Shown: positions 1 through 9,086, counted from the stretch's first letter. The stretch is 64,000 nucleotides of DNA from Pseudoduganella buxea (GCF_009720835.1 NZ_WNKZ01000022.1:1-64000); one strand, 5' to 3'. Notes: generated by a model not told the origin, from the sequence alone. Translations and numbers: made by a program.

Positions 1-3000
1 CCAACGCGGCCAGCACCTCGCCGCGCGTCAAGGTGCCGCCGTCCAGCGCCGCCGTCCAGTGCTGCTGCCCGGCGCCGTCGGCGGCGCGGCCCAGCACGCG
101 CTGGTACAGGTCGGCCACGAACAGGGCGTTTTCGGCCTGCGGCGGGGCCGTGTCGCCCCATTCGCCGGACCCGAGGAAGGCGCGCGCCACCGCGGCCGCC
201 GTACCGCCCTGCTCCACGAAGAACGCCAGGCCGCCCAGGTCGGGCGCGCGGCCGAAGGCGCCCCGGTACAGCAGGGCAAGATCGGTCAGCGTCTCGTTCG
301 ACGCGGCCAGCCAGCCCAGGCCGGCGGCCGAGCCGTCCAGTTCGCCGCGCTGCACGGTTTCCTGCTGGCCCGGACCGGCGGCGCCGGGCCGGAAGCTGTG
401 CTGGGCCGTCAAGGTGCCATCGGTGCCCAGCATGAAGCGCCAGGCGCCCACGTCGCTTCGCCCGCCCTGCACCAGGTCGTCTCCCGCGCCGCCGGCAACG
501 CTGTCGGCACCGCCGCCACCGGCCAGCACGTCGTCGCCGGCGCCGCCATCGAGTACATCGTCGCCCACCCCCACGTCGATCTGCTGGCTGGCGGCGTCGC
601 CGATCACGTGGTTGCCACCGCCGCCGCCGCGCAAGGTGGCCGCGCCGATGACGACGGCGAAGGCCACGTCGTCGAGCATGACGGTCGTCTCCAGCGCCAG
701 CGCGCGTGCATCGAGCACGATACCGGTGGCCGTGCCGGCCGTCCCGTCGGCGCCCCGCACCAGCAAGCTGGACGGCGCCAGTGCGCCGCCCATCGAGGGC
801 GCCAGCGTCGCCGTCTGCAGCTGCACGCCCGGCTGCAGGTCGGCCAGGAAGGCCTTGCCTGCGTCCGTCATGGCCTGCCGGCTGGCCGAGCCGGCCGCCG
901 TGTGCTGCTCGATGCGCCCGACCAGGTCCGGCAAGGCGCCGTCCGTGGCCAGCAGGGTGGCCGGGCCGCTGGCCCACAGGCTGCTGCCCACCGGCAGGCT
1001 GGCCGTCAAGGTGGCGGCCTGCCCGCCGCCGCTGGCCTCGAGCACGATGTCGGCCAGCGCCGGATTGGGCGTGCCGGGGTCGTCGGCACGGTCGCCCGTG
1101 ATGGTCGGCACCGTGATGATGTTGACCGTCAGGCCAGTGGCGGCATCGCGCTGCTGCTCGATCACCACGGGCACGCCGTCGATGATGGCGTTGCCCGGCT
1201 GGCCGGGTTGAGGCGGCGTCCCCGTCTGCACGGCGTACGGATTCGATTGCACGGTGCCGGTGCCCGGCGTGCCGTCGGCGCTGTGCACCAGGCGCATGTC
1301 GAGGGCCACCGTGTTGGCCGCCGCCCACACGCCGGCGGCCGGCGTCAAGGTCGCCGTCCACGTCAGGCCGCCGTCGCTGCTGGCCAGGCTGGAGAGCATG
1401 CCATTGCCCACCGCCAGGTCGCCGGCGTCCAGGTCCTGCACGGGCCGCGCGAAGGCGATCGTCACCAGGGCCGTTTCGCCGGCGGTCAGCGTGCTGTCGC
1501 CCACGTTGACGGTGGCCACCGGCCGTGCACCGACGTGGAAGGTGTGGGCCGCGCCGTCGGCCGGCACCGCGTTGCCGGCCCGGTCGCGCACGGCGCCGGC
1601 GGCGATGGCGATGGTGTAGTCGCCCAGCTCCGGCGCGTCCCAGGCGCCGCCCTGCGCGCCGACCGTGTACGTCACGGTGCCGTTCGCCACCGCATGGCCG
1701 GTTACGGCGAGCGCGCCGGCCGGACCCGTGACGATGACGTCGTCCGTGCCGAAAGTGGCCGGGTCCAGGCCCGCGCCGCCCGTGTCGGCATACTTGACGG
1801 TGAAGGTGAACGCGGCGCCAACCGGATCGATCAGGTCGGCGCGCACGGGCGTGGCGGCGGCCGGCGCGGCGACGTCGATCACGTAAGCGTGGCTGGCAAC
1901 AAAGCTGTCCTGGCCGCCCGCGTCGCGCGCCTTGATGGCGACGGTACCGCTGCCCGACAGGGTGACGCCGGTCCAGCCGATAGCCGTGCCGCTGACCAGG
2001 GCGGTGATGTCGGACCAGTGGGCGCCGTTGTCGACCGAGCCCCACACTGTTTCGCCCACGGCCAGCGGACGGTTCAGGGTCGCATGTATGGCCTGGCCGG
2101 CCACGTTGGTGACGAAGTCGCCCGCATCGGCACCGCTGTCGGCCGCCAGCGCCAGGCCGGACACCGTGGGCGCGCTGGCGTAGGTGACGTCGACGGTGCC
2201 GGCCGCGGCGTTTGCGGCAACGGCATTGCCCGCCACGTCGCGCACGGAATTGGCGTTCAGCGCGATCGTGTAGGCGCCGGCATCGCTGCCATCCCAGCTG
2301 CCGCCGGGAGCCTGGACCGTGTAGGTGACGGCGTTGCCGTCGACAGCGAAGCCGGTGACGGCCAGCGCATTGCCAAGGGTGTCGCGCACGGCCACGTTGC
2401 CGGTGCCGAAGGTGGCGGCGTCCAGGCCGGCGCCGCCCATGTCGGCGTAGGTGACGGTGAAGTCGAAGGCATTGCCGGTGGGCGCGACCAGCTGCGTCAG
2501 CGCCGGCACCGCCGCCGTGGGCGCCTCGCGGTCGATCGTCACGCTCATGGACGCGCTGACAGTGCTGGACAGGCCGCCCGTGACCGACGTGACGACGGCA
2601 CGCACGGCGTGGCTGCCGTTGCCCAGGCCGGAAGCATCGATGCCGCCCACGGTCCAGCCGCCATTGGTGACGGTGGCCGTGGCCGTGATCTCGCCCACGT
2701 CGTAGGCACCGTCGCCGTCGGCATCGACGAAGACGCGCACCGTGCTGGCGCTGTCGCCCACGGCACTGGTGCCGGTGAAGCCCAGCGTACCGGCGGCCGT
2801 CACGTTGTCGAGCGGGTCGCCCCCCGTGTCGGCGGCGCCCGCCAGGTCCGGCGCGCCGGGCTGCTCAGGCGTCACGGCGACGGTGATGGTGCGGGTGGCC
2901 GTGGCGGCGCCATCGGACACCTGCACGGTGAAGCTGTCGACACCGGCGAAGCCGACGGCCGGCACATAGGTCAGCGTGCCCGGCGGCGCGATGTCGGTGC

Positions 3001-3772
3001 CGCCGGATGCGGCGGTGGCGCCCAGCAGGAACAGCGAGCCGTGGGCCGGTGCGACGGCCTGGCTCCACGTCAGCGTTTCGCCGCCGCTGGCATCGCTGAC
3101 ATGCAGCAGGCCGGCGAGGTTGACGCCGCTGCCGTTCTGGATCGACGCGATCGACGTAATGGCGCCGACGAACACGGGCGGCGCGGTGACGTTGGCGACG
3201 ACGATGTCGTCGAGCTGGATGGCCACTACCGTGCCGGCGCTGTTACCGATGCGGGCGTAGGTGATGCCGTGCAGGACCGGGCTGTCGGAGGTGTAGTACG
3301 TGCCCGCGATGCTGAACGGCACGGGCAGGTCGACGTGACCCAGGTTGGTCGTCACGCGCAGGGAACCCATCACGCCCATGTCGACCATCGAGAACGCCGT
3401 CAGGTCGAACACCACGCCGGGATCCATGCGCAGCTCCAGGTAGTAGGGCATGATGACGCCCTCCTCATCCCAATCGATGGCCAGCACGTTGCCCTGCATG
3501 ACGGGGTCGTTGGGCTGGCCTGTCAAGGTGCCCTCGGGCGCGACGATCAGCGGCGTTTCCGTCGTCGTCACATGCAAGGTATGGCCTGCCACGCTCTGGT
3601 GCACATCGAAGCGGGTCGGGCCACCGACCTCCTCGTCGGCCGTGAAGTTGGCCTCGAAATCGAAGGTGATGGGCGCCGCCATCGCGGCGGCAAGGCGGAC
3701 CGGCTCCGCGTCCGCGGCATCGGTTTCGGGGTGCATGGCCTGTGCGGCCTCGTCAAGCGTGGCGATCATCAT
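1..3772 (-). CDS. Giant Ig-like/RTX/DUF4214 secreted protein (5' part, C-terminus beyond window)
   Basis: About 1257 codons are open on the minus strand from an ATG at 3772 to the left edge, so the C-terminus is missing. The start follows a GAGG box about 6 nt upstream. There is no signal peptide at the N-terminus (MMIATLDEAAQAMHPETD), as expected for a type I secretion substrate. In order I see a glycine/threonine-rich beta-sandwich N-terminal domain, a VCBS/cadherin-like unit, several Ig-like repeats (two closely related copies end in V-R-D-x-A-G-N-A-V), and nonapeptide calcium-binding repeats around residues 1050-1100 (GDDVLDGGAGDDVLAGG). At the edge is a DUF4214-like region with the paired phrases LYRGAFGRAPD and LYQRVLGRAADG. 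The family is typically a cell-surface adhesin or S-layer-like protein. A T1SS exporter is not in this window. Function as an adhesin is inferred. Confidence 0.8.
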   Translation of the reverse strand, partial: MMIATLDEAAQAMHPETDAADAEPVRLAAAMAAPITFDFEANFTADEEVGGPTRFDVHQSVAGHTLHVTTTETPLIVAPEGTLTGQPNDPVMQGNVLAIDWDEEGVIMPYYLELRMDPGVVFDLTAFSMVDMGVMGSLRVTTNLGHVDLPVPFSIAGTYYTSDSPVLHGITYARIGNSAGTVVAIQLDDIVVANVTAPPVFVGAITSIASIQNGSGVNLAGLLHVSDASGGETLTWSQAVAPAHGSLFLLGATAASGGTDIAPPGTLTYVPAVGFAGVDSFTVQVSDGAATATRTITVAVTPEQPGAPDLAGAADTGGDPLDNVTAAGTLGFTGTSAVGDSASTVRVFVDADGDGAYDVGEITATATVTNGGWTVGGIDASGLGNGSHAVRAVVTSVTGGLSSTVSASMSVTIDREAPTAAVPALTQLVAPTGNAFDFTVTYADMGGAGLDAATFGTGNVAVRDTLGNALAVTGFAVDGNAVTYTVQAPGGSWDGSDAGAYTIALNANSVRDVAGNAVAANAAAGTVDVTYASAPTVSGLALAADSGADAGDFVTNVAGQAIHATLNRPLAVGETVWGSVDNGAHWSDITALVSGTAIGWTGVTLSGSGTVAIKARDAGGQDSFVASHAYVIDVAAPAAATPVRADLIDPVGAAFTFTVKYADTGGAGLDPATFGTDDVIVTGPAGALAVTGHAVANGTVTYTVGAQGGAWDAPELGDYTIAIAAGAVRDRAGNAVPADGAAHTFHVGARPVATVNVGDSTLTAGETALVTIAFARPVQDLDAGDLAVGNGMLSSLASSDGGLTWTATLTPAAGVWAAANTVALDMRLVHSADGTPGTGTVQSNPYAVQTGTPPQPGQPGNAIIDGVPVVIEQQRDAATGLTVNIITVPTITGDRADDPGTPNPALADIVLEASGGGQAATLTASLPVGSSLWASGPATLLATDGALPDLVGRIEQHTAAGSASRQAMTDAGKAFLADLQPGVQLQTATLAPSMGGALAPSSLLVRGADGTAGTATGIVLDARALALETTVMLDDVAFAVVIGAATLRGGGGGNHVIGDAASQQIDVGVGDDVLDGGAGDDVLAGGGGADSVAGGAGDDLVQGGRSDVGAWRFMLGTDGTLTAQHSFRPGAAGPGQQETVQRGELDGSAAGLGWLAASNETLTDLALLYRGAFGRAPDLGGLAFFVEQGGTAAAVARAFLGSGEWGDTAPPQAENALFVADLYQRVLGRAADGAGQQHWTAALDGGTLTRGEVLAAL

Positions 3773-3932
3773 GACATCCTCGATGTAAGCAGAACACGAG
3801 AGTGGAGGGTGCGCGGCACCCGAGCCGAACCGATGATGCCACAGGAGGGCGCGGCGAAAACAGCAAAATGCGTCCTCTCTGACCTGCTTGTCGAGGCTTT
3901 CCAACACTATCGGATTGTCACTGATGATCTGA

Positions 3933-3961
3933 AAGCGAGCCTTATGGCGACTGGCTCGCTT
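3933..3961 (-). terminator. Possible weak terminator hairpin after the acetyl-CoA hydrolase gene
   Basis: A perfect 9-bp stem AAGCGAGCC/GGCTCGCTT with an 11-nt loop lies about 80 nt beyond the stop of the minus-strand CoA hydrolase gene. On that strand it is followed only by TTTC, so intrinsic termination would be weak. The rest of the 267-bp gap (3773-4039) shows nothing else recognisable. Confidence 0.35.
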
Positions 3962-4039
3962 CAATATCGGCAAGATTCTTCAGTCGCCGAAACCGGAGCG
4001 TGATGAACGAGCACGGATACTTGCCGCCTGCCAGCCGCC

Positions 4040-5539
4040 TCACCGCATCGAGCCGGCGTTCCGGTAACGCTCGTGCCACGCCAGCGCCTCGTCCAGCACG
4101 TGCGGGGTCTGGCCGCCGCGCAGCAGCGCGCGGCCGAAATAATCGTGCAGGGCGGCGCGGTAGTCGGGGTGGGCACAGCGCTCGATGATCAGCGGCGCGC
4201 GCTCGCGCGGCGCCAGGCCGCGCAGGTCGGCCAGGCCCCATTCGGTGACGAGCACGTCGACATCGTGTTCCGTGTGATCCACGTGCGCCACCATCGGCAC
4301 GACGCTGGAGATGGCACCGCCCTTGGCGTCGGACTTGCTGACGAAGATGGCCAGTTCGCCGTTGCGGGCGAAGTCGCCGGAGCCGCCGATGCCGTTCATC
4401 ATGTGGGTGCCGCCCACGTGGGTGGAGTTGACGTTGCCGTAGATGTCGAACTCCAGCGCCGTGTTCAGGCCGATGATGCCCAGGCGCCTGACGATCTCGG
4501 GATGGTTGCTGATTTCCTGCGGCCGCAGCACGATGCGCTCGCGGTAGCGTTCGATGTTGTGGACGAAGCGATCGTGCATGTCGGCCGACAGCGTGATCGA
4601 CGATGCCGATGCCAGCGCCAGGTGGCCCGAGTCGAGCAGCGCGATGGCCGAATCCTGCAGCACCTCCGAATACATCGTCAGGCCACGGAAGGACGACTGC
4701 GCCAGCCCGTGCAGCACGGCGTTGGCGATGGTGCCGATGCCGGCCTGCAGCGGCAGCAGCCGCGGGCCCATGCGGCCGGCCGCCACCTCCCCTTCCAGGA
4801 ACGCCACCACGTGGCGCGCGATGGCAGCCGTGCCTTCGTCTGGCGGCAGCACGGTCGACGGGCTGTCCGGACTGTCCGTGACGACGATGGCGGCAATCCT
4901 GGCCGGATCGACGGCGATGGCCGTGCCGCCGATGCGCTGGCCCGGCGTCGTCAAGGGGATCGGCGTGCGCTCGGGCCGCGCACGGGGCAGGTAGATGTCG
5001 TGCAGGCCTTCCAGCGCCAGCGGCGCCGCCAGGTTCAGTTCGACGACGACGGCGCGCGCATGCTGTACGAAGCTGGCGCTGTTCCCGACCGCCATGGTCG
5101 GCACGATGCTGCCGTCGGCGCGGATCGCCACGGCCTCGATGACGGCGATATCGATGGCGGGCAGGCTGCCGCTGCGCAGCTGTTCTGCCGTGTCGGACAG
5201 GTGCTGGTCGATGAACATCACCTCGCCCGTGTTGATCTTGCGGCGCAGCGCGGCATCGGCCTGGAACGGCAGGCGCCGCGCCAGCACGCCCGCCTCGGCC
5301 ATCAGGCCGTCGCTGTCGTTGCCCAGCGAGGCACCGGTGATCAGGGTCAGCCCCAGGGGTTCGGTGCGCGAGCGTTCCACCAGCGCGCGCGGCAGCGCCT
5401 TGGCGTCGCCGGCGCGGGTAAAGCCGCTCATGCCGACCGTCATGCCCGGCTGGAACAGGCGCGCCGCGTCCGCGGCCGGCATGACCTTGGCCAGCAGGTC
5501 GCCACGGCGGATGCGGGGGGTGTAACGGGATGGATTCAT
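4040..5539 (-). CDS. Acetyl-CoA hydrolase/succinyl-CoA:acetate CoA-transferase family protein
   Basis: The protein has 499 residues, the usual length for the class I CoA-transferase (Cat1/AarC/acetyl-CoA hydrolase) family, which exchanges CoA between acyl-CoA and acetate or succinate in the cytoplasm. The start MNPSRYTPRIRRGD is preceded by GAGGA at about 7 nt; an upstream in-frame ATG at 5596 has no such site. The N-terminal half carries the glycine-rich GMSGFTRAGDAK loop. The stretch LTMYSEVLQDS near residue 288 contains the glutamate expected to form the glutamyl-CoA thioester in this family. The C-terminal half has GGSGDFARNGELAIFV and VTEWGLADLRGL, both typical. It is divergent from a LysR gene, which probably controls it. 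Whether it acts as a hydrolase or a transferase cannot be told from sequence alone. Confidence 0.88.
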   Translation of the reverse strand: MNPSRYTPRIRRGDLLAKVMPAADAARLFQPGMTVGMSGFTRAGDAKALPRALVERSRTEPLGLTLITGASLGNDSDGLMAEAGVLARRLPFQADAALRRKINTGEVMFIDQHLSDTAEQLRSGSLPAIDIAVIEAVAIRADGSIVPTMAVGNSASFVQHARAVVVELNLAAPLALEGLHDIYLPRARPERTPIPLTTPGQRIGGTAIAVDPARIAAIVVTDSPDSPSTVLPPDEGTAAIARHVVAFLEGEVAAGRMGPRLLPLQAGIGTIANAVLHGLAQSSFRGLTMYSEVLQDSAIALLDSGHLALASASSITLSADMHDRFVHNIERYRERIVLRPQEISNHPEIVRRLGIIGLNTALEFDIYGNVNSTHVGGTHMMNGIGGSGDFARNGELAIFVSKSDAKGGAISSVVPMVAHVDHTEHDVDVLVTEWGLADLRGLAPRERAPLIIERCAHPDYRAALHDYFGRALLRGGQTPHVLDEALAWHERYRNAGSMR

Positions 5540-5590
5540 GCTGTCGTCCTCGGCTTCTCGATCTGCGATGGCGCCAGTATAGAATCCGCA

Positions 5591-5616
5591 ATTCATGCAG
5601 AATATGACTTATATTC
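5591..5616. promoter_or_regulatory. Candidate LysR-type operator between divergent CoA-transferase and LysR genes
   Basis: Within the 99-bp divergent intergenic region there are two overlapping dyads: ATTC-N5-GAAT (5591-5603) and GAATAT-N5-ATATTC (5600-5616, perfect 6-bp arms). An AT-rich interrupted palindrome between a LysR gene and its divergent target is the classical position of a LysR recognition site. The assignment rests on position and symmetry only. Confidence 0.5.
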
Positions 5617-5638
5617 CCTAAAAGCATTCAGAAAATTC

Positions 5639-6517
5639 ATGGATATCCGCTCGCTGCGCTACTTCGTCGAAACCGCCCGCCTGTCCAGCTTCACGCAGGC
5701 CGCCACGCTGCTGCACGTCACGCAGTCGACCATCAGCAAGATGGTCCACCAGCTGGAGCAGGAACTGGGCACGCCGCTGCTGGTCCGCGAAGGCCGGCGC
5801 CTGACGTTGACGGACACGGGCCAGGTGGTCTACGACCGCGGCCAGGAAATGCTGGCGACCATGCGTACCCTGGCGGCGGAGGTGCGCGACATCCAGGCCA
5901 GCGAGCGCGGCACGCTCGCCATCGGCATTCCGCCGATGATCAACGTGCTGTTCACGCCCGTGCTGAAGCTGTTCCGGGAACGCCATCCGGACATCGCCCT
6001 GGTGCTGCGCGAGGAACCGGGCCAGGCGGTCGAACGGTTGGTCGCGGCGGGCGAGCTGGAACTGGGCATGACGGTGCTGCCCGTGGCTGCCGGGCTGGCG
6101 GTGGCGACGCTGCCCGTGGCATCCTGGCCGATCAGGGCACTGGCGGCGCGTGGCGCGTTCCAGCCGCGCCGCACCACGATCCGCCTGGCGGCACTGAAGG
6201 ACATGCCGCTGGTGCTGCTGACGGACGACTTCGCGCTCACGCGCAGCCTGCGCCAGGCGTTCGCCGACACGGGCTTCACGCCCAAGGTGGCGGCGCAGAG
6301 CGGCCAGTGGGACTGGCTGGTGGAGATGGCCTCCAGCGGCATCGGCGTGGCGCTGTTGCCGGAACCGTTCGTCGACCGCCTGGCCGGCGACAGGCTGCAC
6401 GCCGTGCGCATCGTCGAGCCGGAGCTGCAGTGGCGGGTGGCCCACGTGTGGAACGGACGCTACCTGTCGTACGCGGCGCGGGCCTGGCTGGCTGTCTGCA
6501 AGGAAGTACTGGGGTGA
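5639..6517 (+). CDS. LysR family transcriptional regulator
   Basis: A 292-residue protein of normal LysR length. Residues 1-60 form the winged HTH (MDIRSLRYFVETARLSSFTQ, then AATLLHVTQSTISKMVHQLE), and residues from about 88 onward are the periplasmic-binding-like effector domain. It starts with ATG at 5639, 99 bp from the divergent CoA-transferase gene, so it most likely regulates that gene and itself in response to an organic acid or CoA-related metabolite (inferred). The reading frame stays open far upstream, but that extension lies antisense to the CoA-transferase and lacks the family N-terminus. Confidence 0.92.
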   Translation: MDIRSLRYFVETARLSSFTQAATLLHVTQSTISKMVHQLEQELGTPLLVREGRRLTLTDTGQVVYDRGQEMLATMRTLAAEVRDIQASERGTLAIGIPPMINVLFTPVLKLFRERHPDIALVLREEPGQAVERLVAAGELELGMTVLPVAAGLAVATLPVASWPIRALAARGAFQPRRTTIRLAALKDMPLVLLTDDFALTRSLRQAFADTGFTPKVAAQSGQWDWLVEMASSGIGVALLPEPFVDRLAGDRLHAVRIVEPELQWRVAHVWNGRYLSYAARAWLAVCKEVLG

Positions 6518-6573
6518 GGCGTGCTGCTACACTGGCTGGACTGACTGGTTCACCTCACTTCGATGGAGGCACA

Positions 6574-6792
6574 ATGACTGAGCAGCGATTCAAGATCTTC
6601 GGCGCGCTGATCGCCATCACGGGCACCCCCGGCGCCTGGCATGCCTGGTACTTCGGTGCCGAGGGCAAGCGCCGCCCGGCCGACTTCATCGTGTCGCACG
6701 ACGTGGCCGAGCACGAGCTGTGCGACTACCTGGCCGATCTGTTCCACGAACACGCGACGCCGCGCAACAGCACGGCGGCGCGCCTGCCCTGA
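6574..6792 (+). CDS. Short conserved-type hypothetical protein (72 aa)
   Basis: Starts at ATG 6574 after a GGAGG box. The 72 residues begin MTEQRFKIFGALIAITGTPG and contain WHAWYFGAEGKRRPADF, followed by an acidic/histidine-rich segment (HDVAEHELCDYLADLFHEHA). No signal peptide or membrane segment. It lies 7 bp upstream of a VOC-family gene on the same strand and is probably co-transcribed with it. I do not recognise a function. Confidence 0.6.
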   Translation: MTEQRFKIFGALIAITGTPGAWHAWYFGAEGKRRPADFIVSHDVAEHELCDYLADLFHEHATPRNSTAARLP

Positions 6793-6799
6793 GGCGGCG

Positions 6800-7150
6800 A
6801 TGCGGCTGAACCACCTCGACCTGGCCGTGCCGGACGTGGCCGCGACGGCGGATTTTTTCGTACGGGGCTGCGGTTTCACGCAGCGGTCCACGCGCGGCGC
6901 CAATGCGATGGCCGTGCTGCAGGCAGAAGATGGCTTCGTGCTGGTGCTCACGGCCACGATGGACCCGCACTACCCGGAAGGCTTTCACATCGGCTTCCTG
7001 CAGCCGTCGGACGATGCCGTCCATGCGGCCCACGCCACCCTGATGGACGCCGGCTTCGACGCGCCGCCGCCGGCCGTGGGCTATGGCTGCCTGCAGTTCT
7101 GGGTGCGCGCGCCGGGCGGTATCGTCGTCGAGATCGGCCACCGGAGCTGA
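6800..7150 (+). CDS. VOC (glyoxalase/bleomycin resistance/dioxygenase) family protein
   Basis: A 116-residue single VOC domain protein. The beta-alpha-beta-beta-beta pattern starts with MRLNHLDLAVPDVAATADFF and ends with FWVRAPGGIVVEIGH. The first His (HLD) and the terminal Glu (VEIGH) are the metal-ligand positions typical of the superfamily. The ATG follows the upstream gene by 7 bp, with GGCGG as a ribosome site. VOC proteins include glyoxalase I, fosfomycin and bleomycin resistance proteins and extradiol dioxygenases; nothing here separates these. Confidence 0.8.
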   Translation: MRLNHLDLAVPDVAATADFFVRGCGFTQRSTRGANAMAVLQAEDGFVLVLTATMDPHYPEGFHIGFLQPSDDAVHAAHATLMDAGFDAPPPAVGYGCLQFWVRAPGGIVVEIGHRS

Positions 7151-7173
7151 CAGCGCGTGCTCCACGCCGACCG

Positions 7174-7911
7174 CTAAGGCATCCGCCCCCACCGCAAGGC
7201 ATGGCCCCAATTGGGCCGCCCGTGCCGCTCGGCCAGCGCGGCGGCGGCCTCCCAGTCATACGACACCGCCCTGTGCTCGACGGTCCATGTCGCCCCCACC
7301 CGCTCGACAATGGCGTAGCGGGCATGCGGTGTGCCGTTTTCCATCTTGTGCCGGAACGGATGCTCGTCGTAATACGCCTGCAGGCCCACGCTGCCGGGAT
7401 TGACGACCAGGCGGCCGTCGTCCAGCAGCATGCTGCGGGGGACGTGCGTGTGGCCGCACAGGATCAGGCTGGCCTGCGCCGTGCCGGCCCGCTCGCGTAC
7501 TTCCTCATGGCTGGCCGCGTGCCGGCCCGCGGGCGAGACACTGTCGAGCCAGCACACGACATCCGAGTCCGGCGTGCCGTGCACCAGCAACACGTCGCCC
7601 ACCGGCCGCAGGGTGCCCGGCAGCGCGCGCATCCAGTCGCGCTGGGCCGGCGTGATGGCGTCGCGGGCAAAGCGGTCCGAGTTCCCCATCCGGGCCGGAT
7701 CGTCCGCCAGGACCTGCCGCTCGTGGTTGCCGGCGACGGTGGGCAGGTCCAGTGCCATCAGGCGCTCGGCCGTGGCGCGCGGCAGCAAGGGGCCGGACAG
7801 GATGTCGCCCAAGTTGACGATGACGTCGGCGCCGCGCCGGGCGATATCGGCCAGCACGGCATCGAGCGCGTGCAGGTTGCCGTGGATGTCGGAAATACAG
7901 GCGATCTTCAT
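7174..7911 (-). CDS. Metallophosphoesterase (calcineurin-like, YfcE/MJ0936-type)
   Basis: 245 residues with the complete metallophosphoesterase signature: D-x-H at residues 8-10 (ISDIHGN), GD at 35-36 (NLGDILSG), GNHE at 61-64, a later H-G at 111-112 (LLVHGTPDSD) and GHTH at 153-156 (LCGHTHVPRS). These ligands bind two metal ions for phosphodiester or phosphomonoester hydrolysis in the cytoplasm. It is convergent with the VOC gene, and the next minus-strand gene ends 4 bp upstream of its start, so translation is probably coupled with the two membrane/exported protein genes. The substrate is unknown. Confidence 0.88.
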   Translation of the reverse strand: MKIACISDIHGNLHALDAVLADIARRGADVIVNLGDILSGPLLPRATAERLMALDLPTVAGNHERQVLADDPARMGNSDRFARDAITPAQRDWMRALPGTLRPVGDVLLVHGTPDSDVVCWLDSVSPAGRHAASHEEVRERAGTAQASLILCGHTHVPRSMLLDDGRLVVNPGSVGLQAYYDEHPFRHKMENGTPHARYAIVERVGATWTVEHRAVSYDWEAAAALAERHGRPNWGHALRWGRMP

Positions 7912-7914
7912 GTT

Positions 7915-8409
7915 TCACGTATAGGCCAGAAGGCGCCCGCAGGCGATGATGCCCACCCACAGCAGCAGCGACAGCAGTGCATGCAGACGGGCGCCCGGCG
8001 GCGTGGCGACGTCCACCTCCCAATCCGCTGCCCGGCGCCACGGACCCAGGTGGAACAGGGCCGCGTTGACGCCGGCCGCGAGCAGCAGCGCCATCTTCAG
8101 CAGGAAGGTATCGTTGGACAGGAAGTCGCGCGGCTGGGTGGCGAACATCAGCAGGCCGGCCGGCACGATCAGCAGCAGGCTGGCCACGGCCCACGGCAGC
8201 AGGTGCGCCGCCAGGGGCCGCAGCGGCAAGGCGCGCGCCCAGCCCAGCAGGCGCAGGTCGAACAGCGCCACGGCGCCGACCAGCACGGCGAAGCCCGTGA
8301 TATGGACAATCTCGACGACCGGATACAGCCAGACGCCGTCGCGCATGGCCTGCGCCATGGGCGTGGCCGCCACCCATTCCGCCCAGGCAGGCCCGGGGGC
8401 CAGCGCCAT
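7915..8409 (-). CDS. Four-helix integral membrane protein (DUF2214/DUF6644-like)
   Basis: 164 residues with four predicted membrane segments: around residues 28-50 (VVEIVHITGFAVLVGAVALF), 65-85, 101-120 and 142-160. The histidine in the first helix (EIVHITGF) and DLRLLG are typical of small DUF2214-type membrane proteins that often neighbour DUF6152 genes. Its start overlaps the stop of the upstream DUF6152-like gene by one base (TGATG-type junction), and it ends just before the phosphoesterase start, indicating an operon. Function unknown; a haem- or copper-related role is only a guess. Confidence 0.7.
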   Translation of the reverse strand: MALAPGPAWAEWVAATPMAQAMRDGVWLYPVVEIVHITGFAVLVGAVALFDLRLLGWARALPLRPLAAHLLPWAVASLLLIVPAGLLMFATQPRDFLSNDTFLLKMALLLAAGVNAALFHLGPWRRAADWEVDVATPPGARLHALLSLLLWVGIIACGRLLAYT

Positions 8410-8777
8410 CAGCGCAGCTCCGTCGTCTTCTCGCCGATGGTGATGCGTTCCGCGCGCAGCTCATCGAGCTTGCTGCGGTGAGGGTAGCCGTACACGGTGA
8501 CCTTGGCGCCGGAGGTCAGTGCTTCCTTCGCCAGGCCACGGCTTTCCATGCGCGACGGCGGCGCCAGCACCACGTGCCAGCGCTTGTCGGCCGACTGCAG
8601 CAGCACATGGCCGTGCGGCTGCGTGTAGCCGCTCTCGACGATCGTGCCGGACAGGTTCAGCGGCTTGGCCGCATCGTATTCGCTCCACCCGTGGTGGGCC
8701 AGCGCGGTGCCGGCGGCCAGCATGGCGCAGGCGAGCAATGGCGTGAGGATAACGGACTTCGAGACGGACTTGTTCAT
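8409..8777 (-). CDS. Exported DUF6152-like protein
   Basis: 122 residues from ATG 8777 (MNKSVSKSVILTPLL), preceded by GGGAGC; an in-frame start 12 codons upstream lacks a ribosome site. A signal peptide (about residues 1-28, ending ALA) precedes AHHGWSEYDAAKPLNLSGT. The mature HHGW...G-T-I/V-x-x-x-x-x-x-x-P-H pattern (SGYTQPHGHVLL) is characteristic of DUF6152 periplasmic beta-barrel proteins. First gene of the three-gene operon with the membrane protein and phosphoesterase. Function unknown; the N-terminal His-His of the mature protein may bind metal (inference). Confidence 0.72.
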   Translation of the reverse strand: MNKSVSKSVILTPLLACAMLAAGTALAHHGWSEYDAAKPLNLSGTIVESGYTQPHGHVLLQSADKRWHVVLAPPSRMESRGLAKEALTSGAKVTVYGYPHRSKLDELRAERITIGEKTTELR

Positions 8778-8879
8778 GAAAGCTCCCGGCAGGTTGAACG
8801 CAAGGGGTGTCACTGCAACGTCACGATATGAGTGTATTCTGTTTTGGACCGCCCGCAGCCCGGCCGCGCGCGCCCGGGG

Positions 8880-9086
8880 CTAACGCGGATTGGAACGCCG
8901 TTCCCGGCGCCGGTGCATCAGTGGCGAGCACAGCACGCGCAGGGCCGTCCAGCGCGGTATGCCCGCTTCCTCCATGTATTCCAGCGCGGGATTGACACCG
9001 TCCGTGTCCGCAATCCGAATTGCCTCGTCCACGCGTGCCGCCGTGAAACCGTCAGCCCGCGCCCTGGTCTTGCCGCGTTCCGCCAT
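8880..9086 (-). CDS. Small hypothetical protein (68 aa)
   Basis: MAERGKTRARADGFTAARVD begins a 68-residue basic protein without signal peptide. The central part (IADTDGVNPALEYMEEAGIPRWTALRVL) reads as a helical domain with reasonable codon use. It stands alone between two divergent or facing regions. I do not recognise a family; it could be a small regulatory protein. Confidence 0.5.
   Translation of the reverse strand: MAERGKTRARADGFTAARVDEAIRIADTDGVNPALEYMEEAGIPRWTALRVLCSPLMHRRRERRSNPR

Noticed and set aside
59-4003. A 1314-codon open frame on the plus strand
   Set aside because: It is the antisense of the Ig-like/RTX gene; composition is Arg/Ala/Gly-rich with no domains, whereas the minus strand gives a coherent repeat protein with a start and ribosome site.
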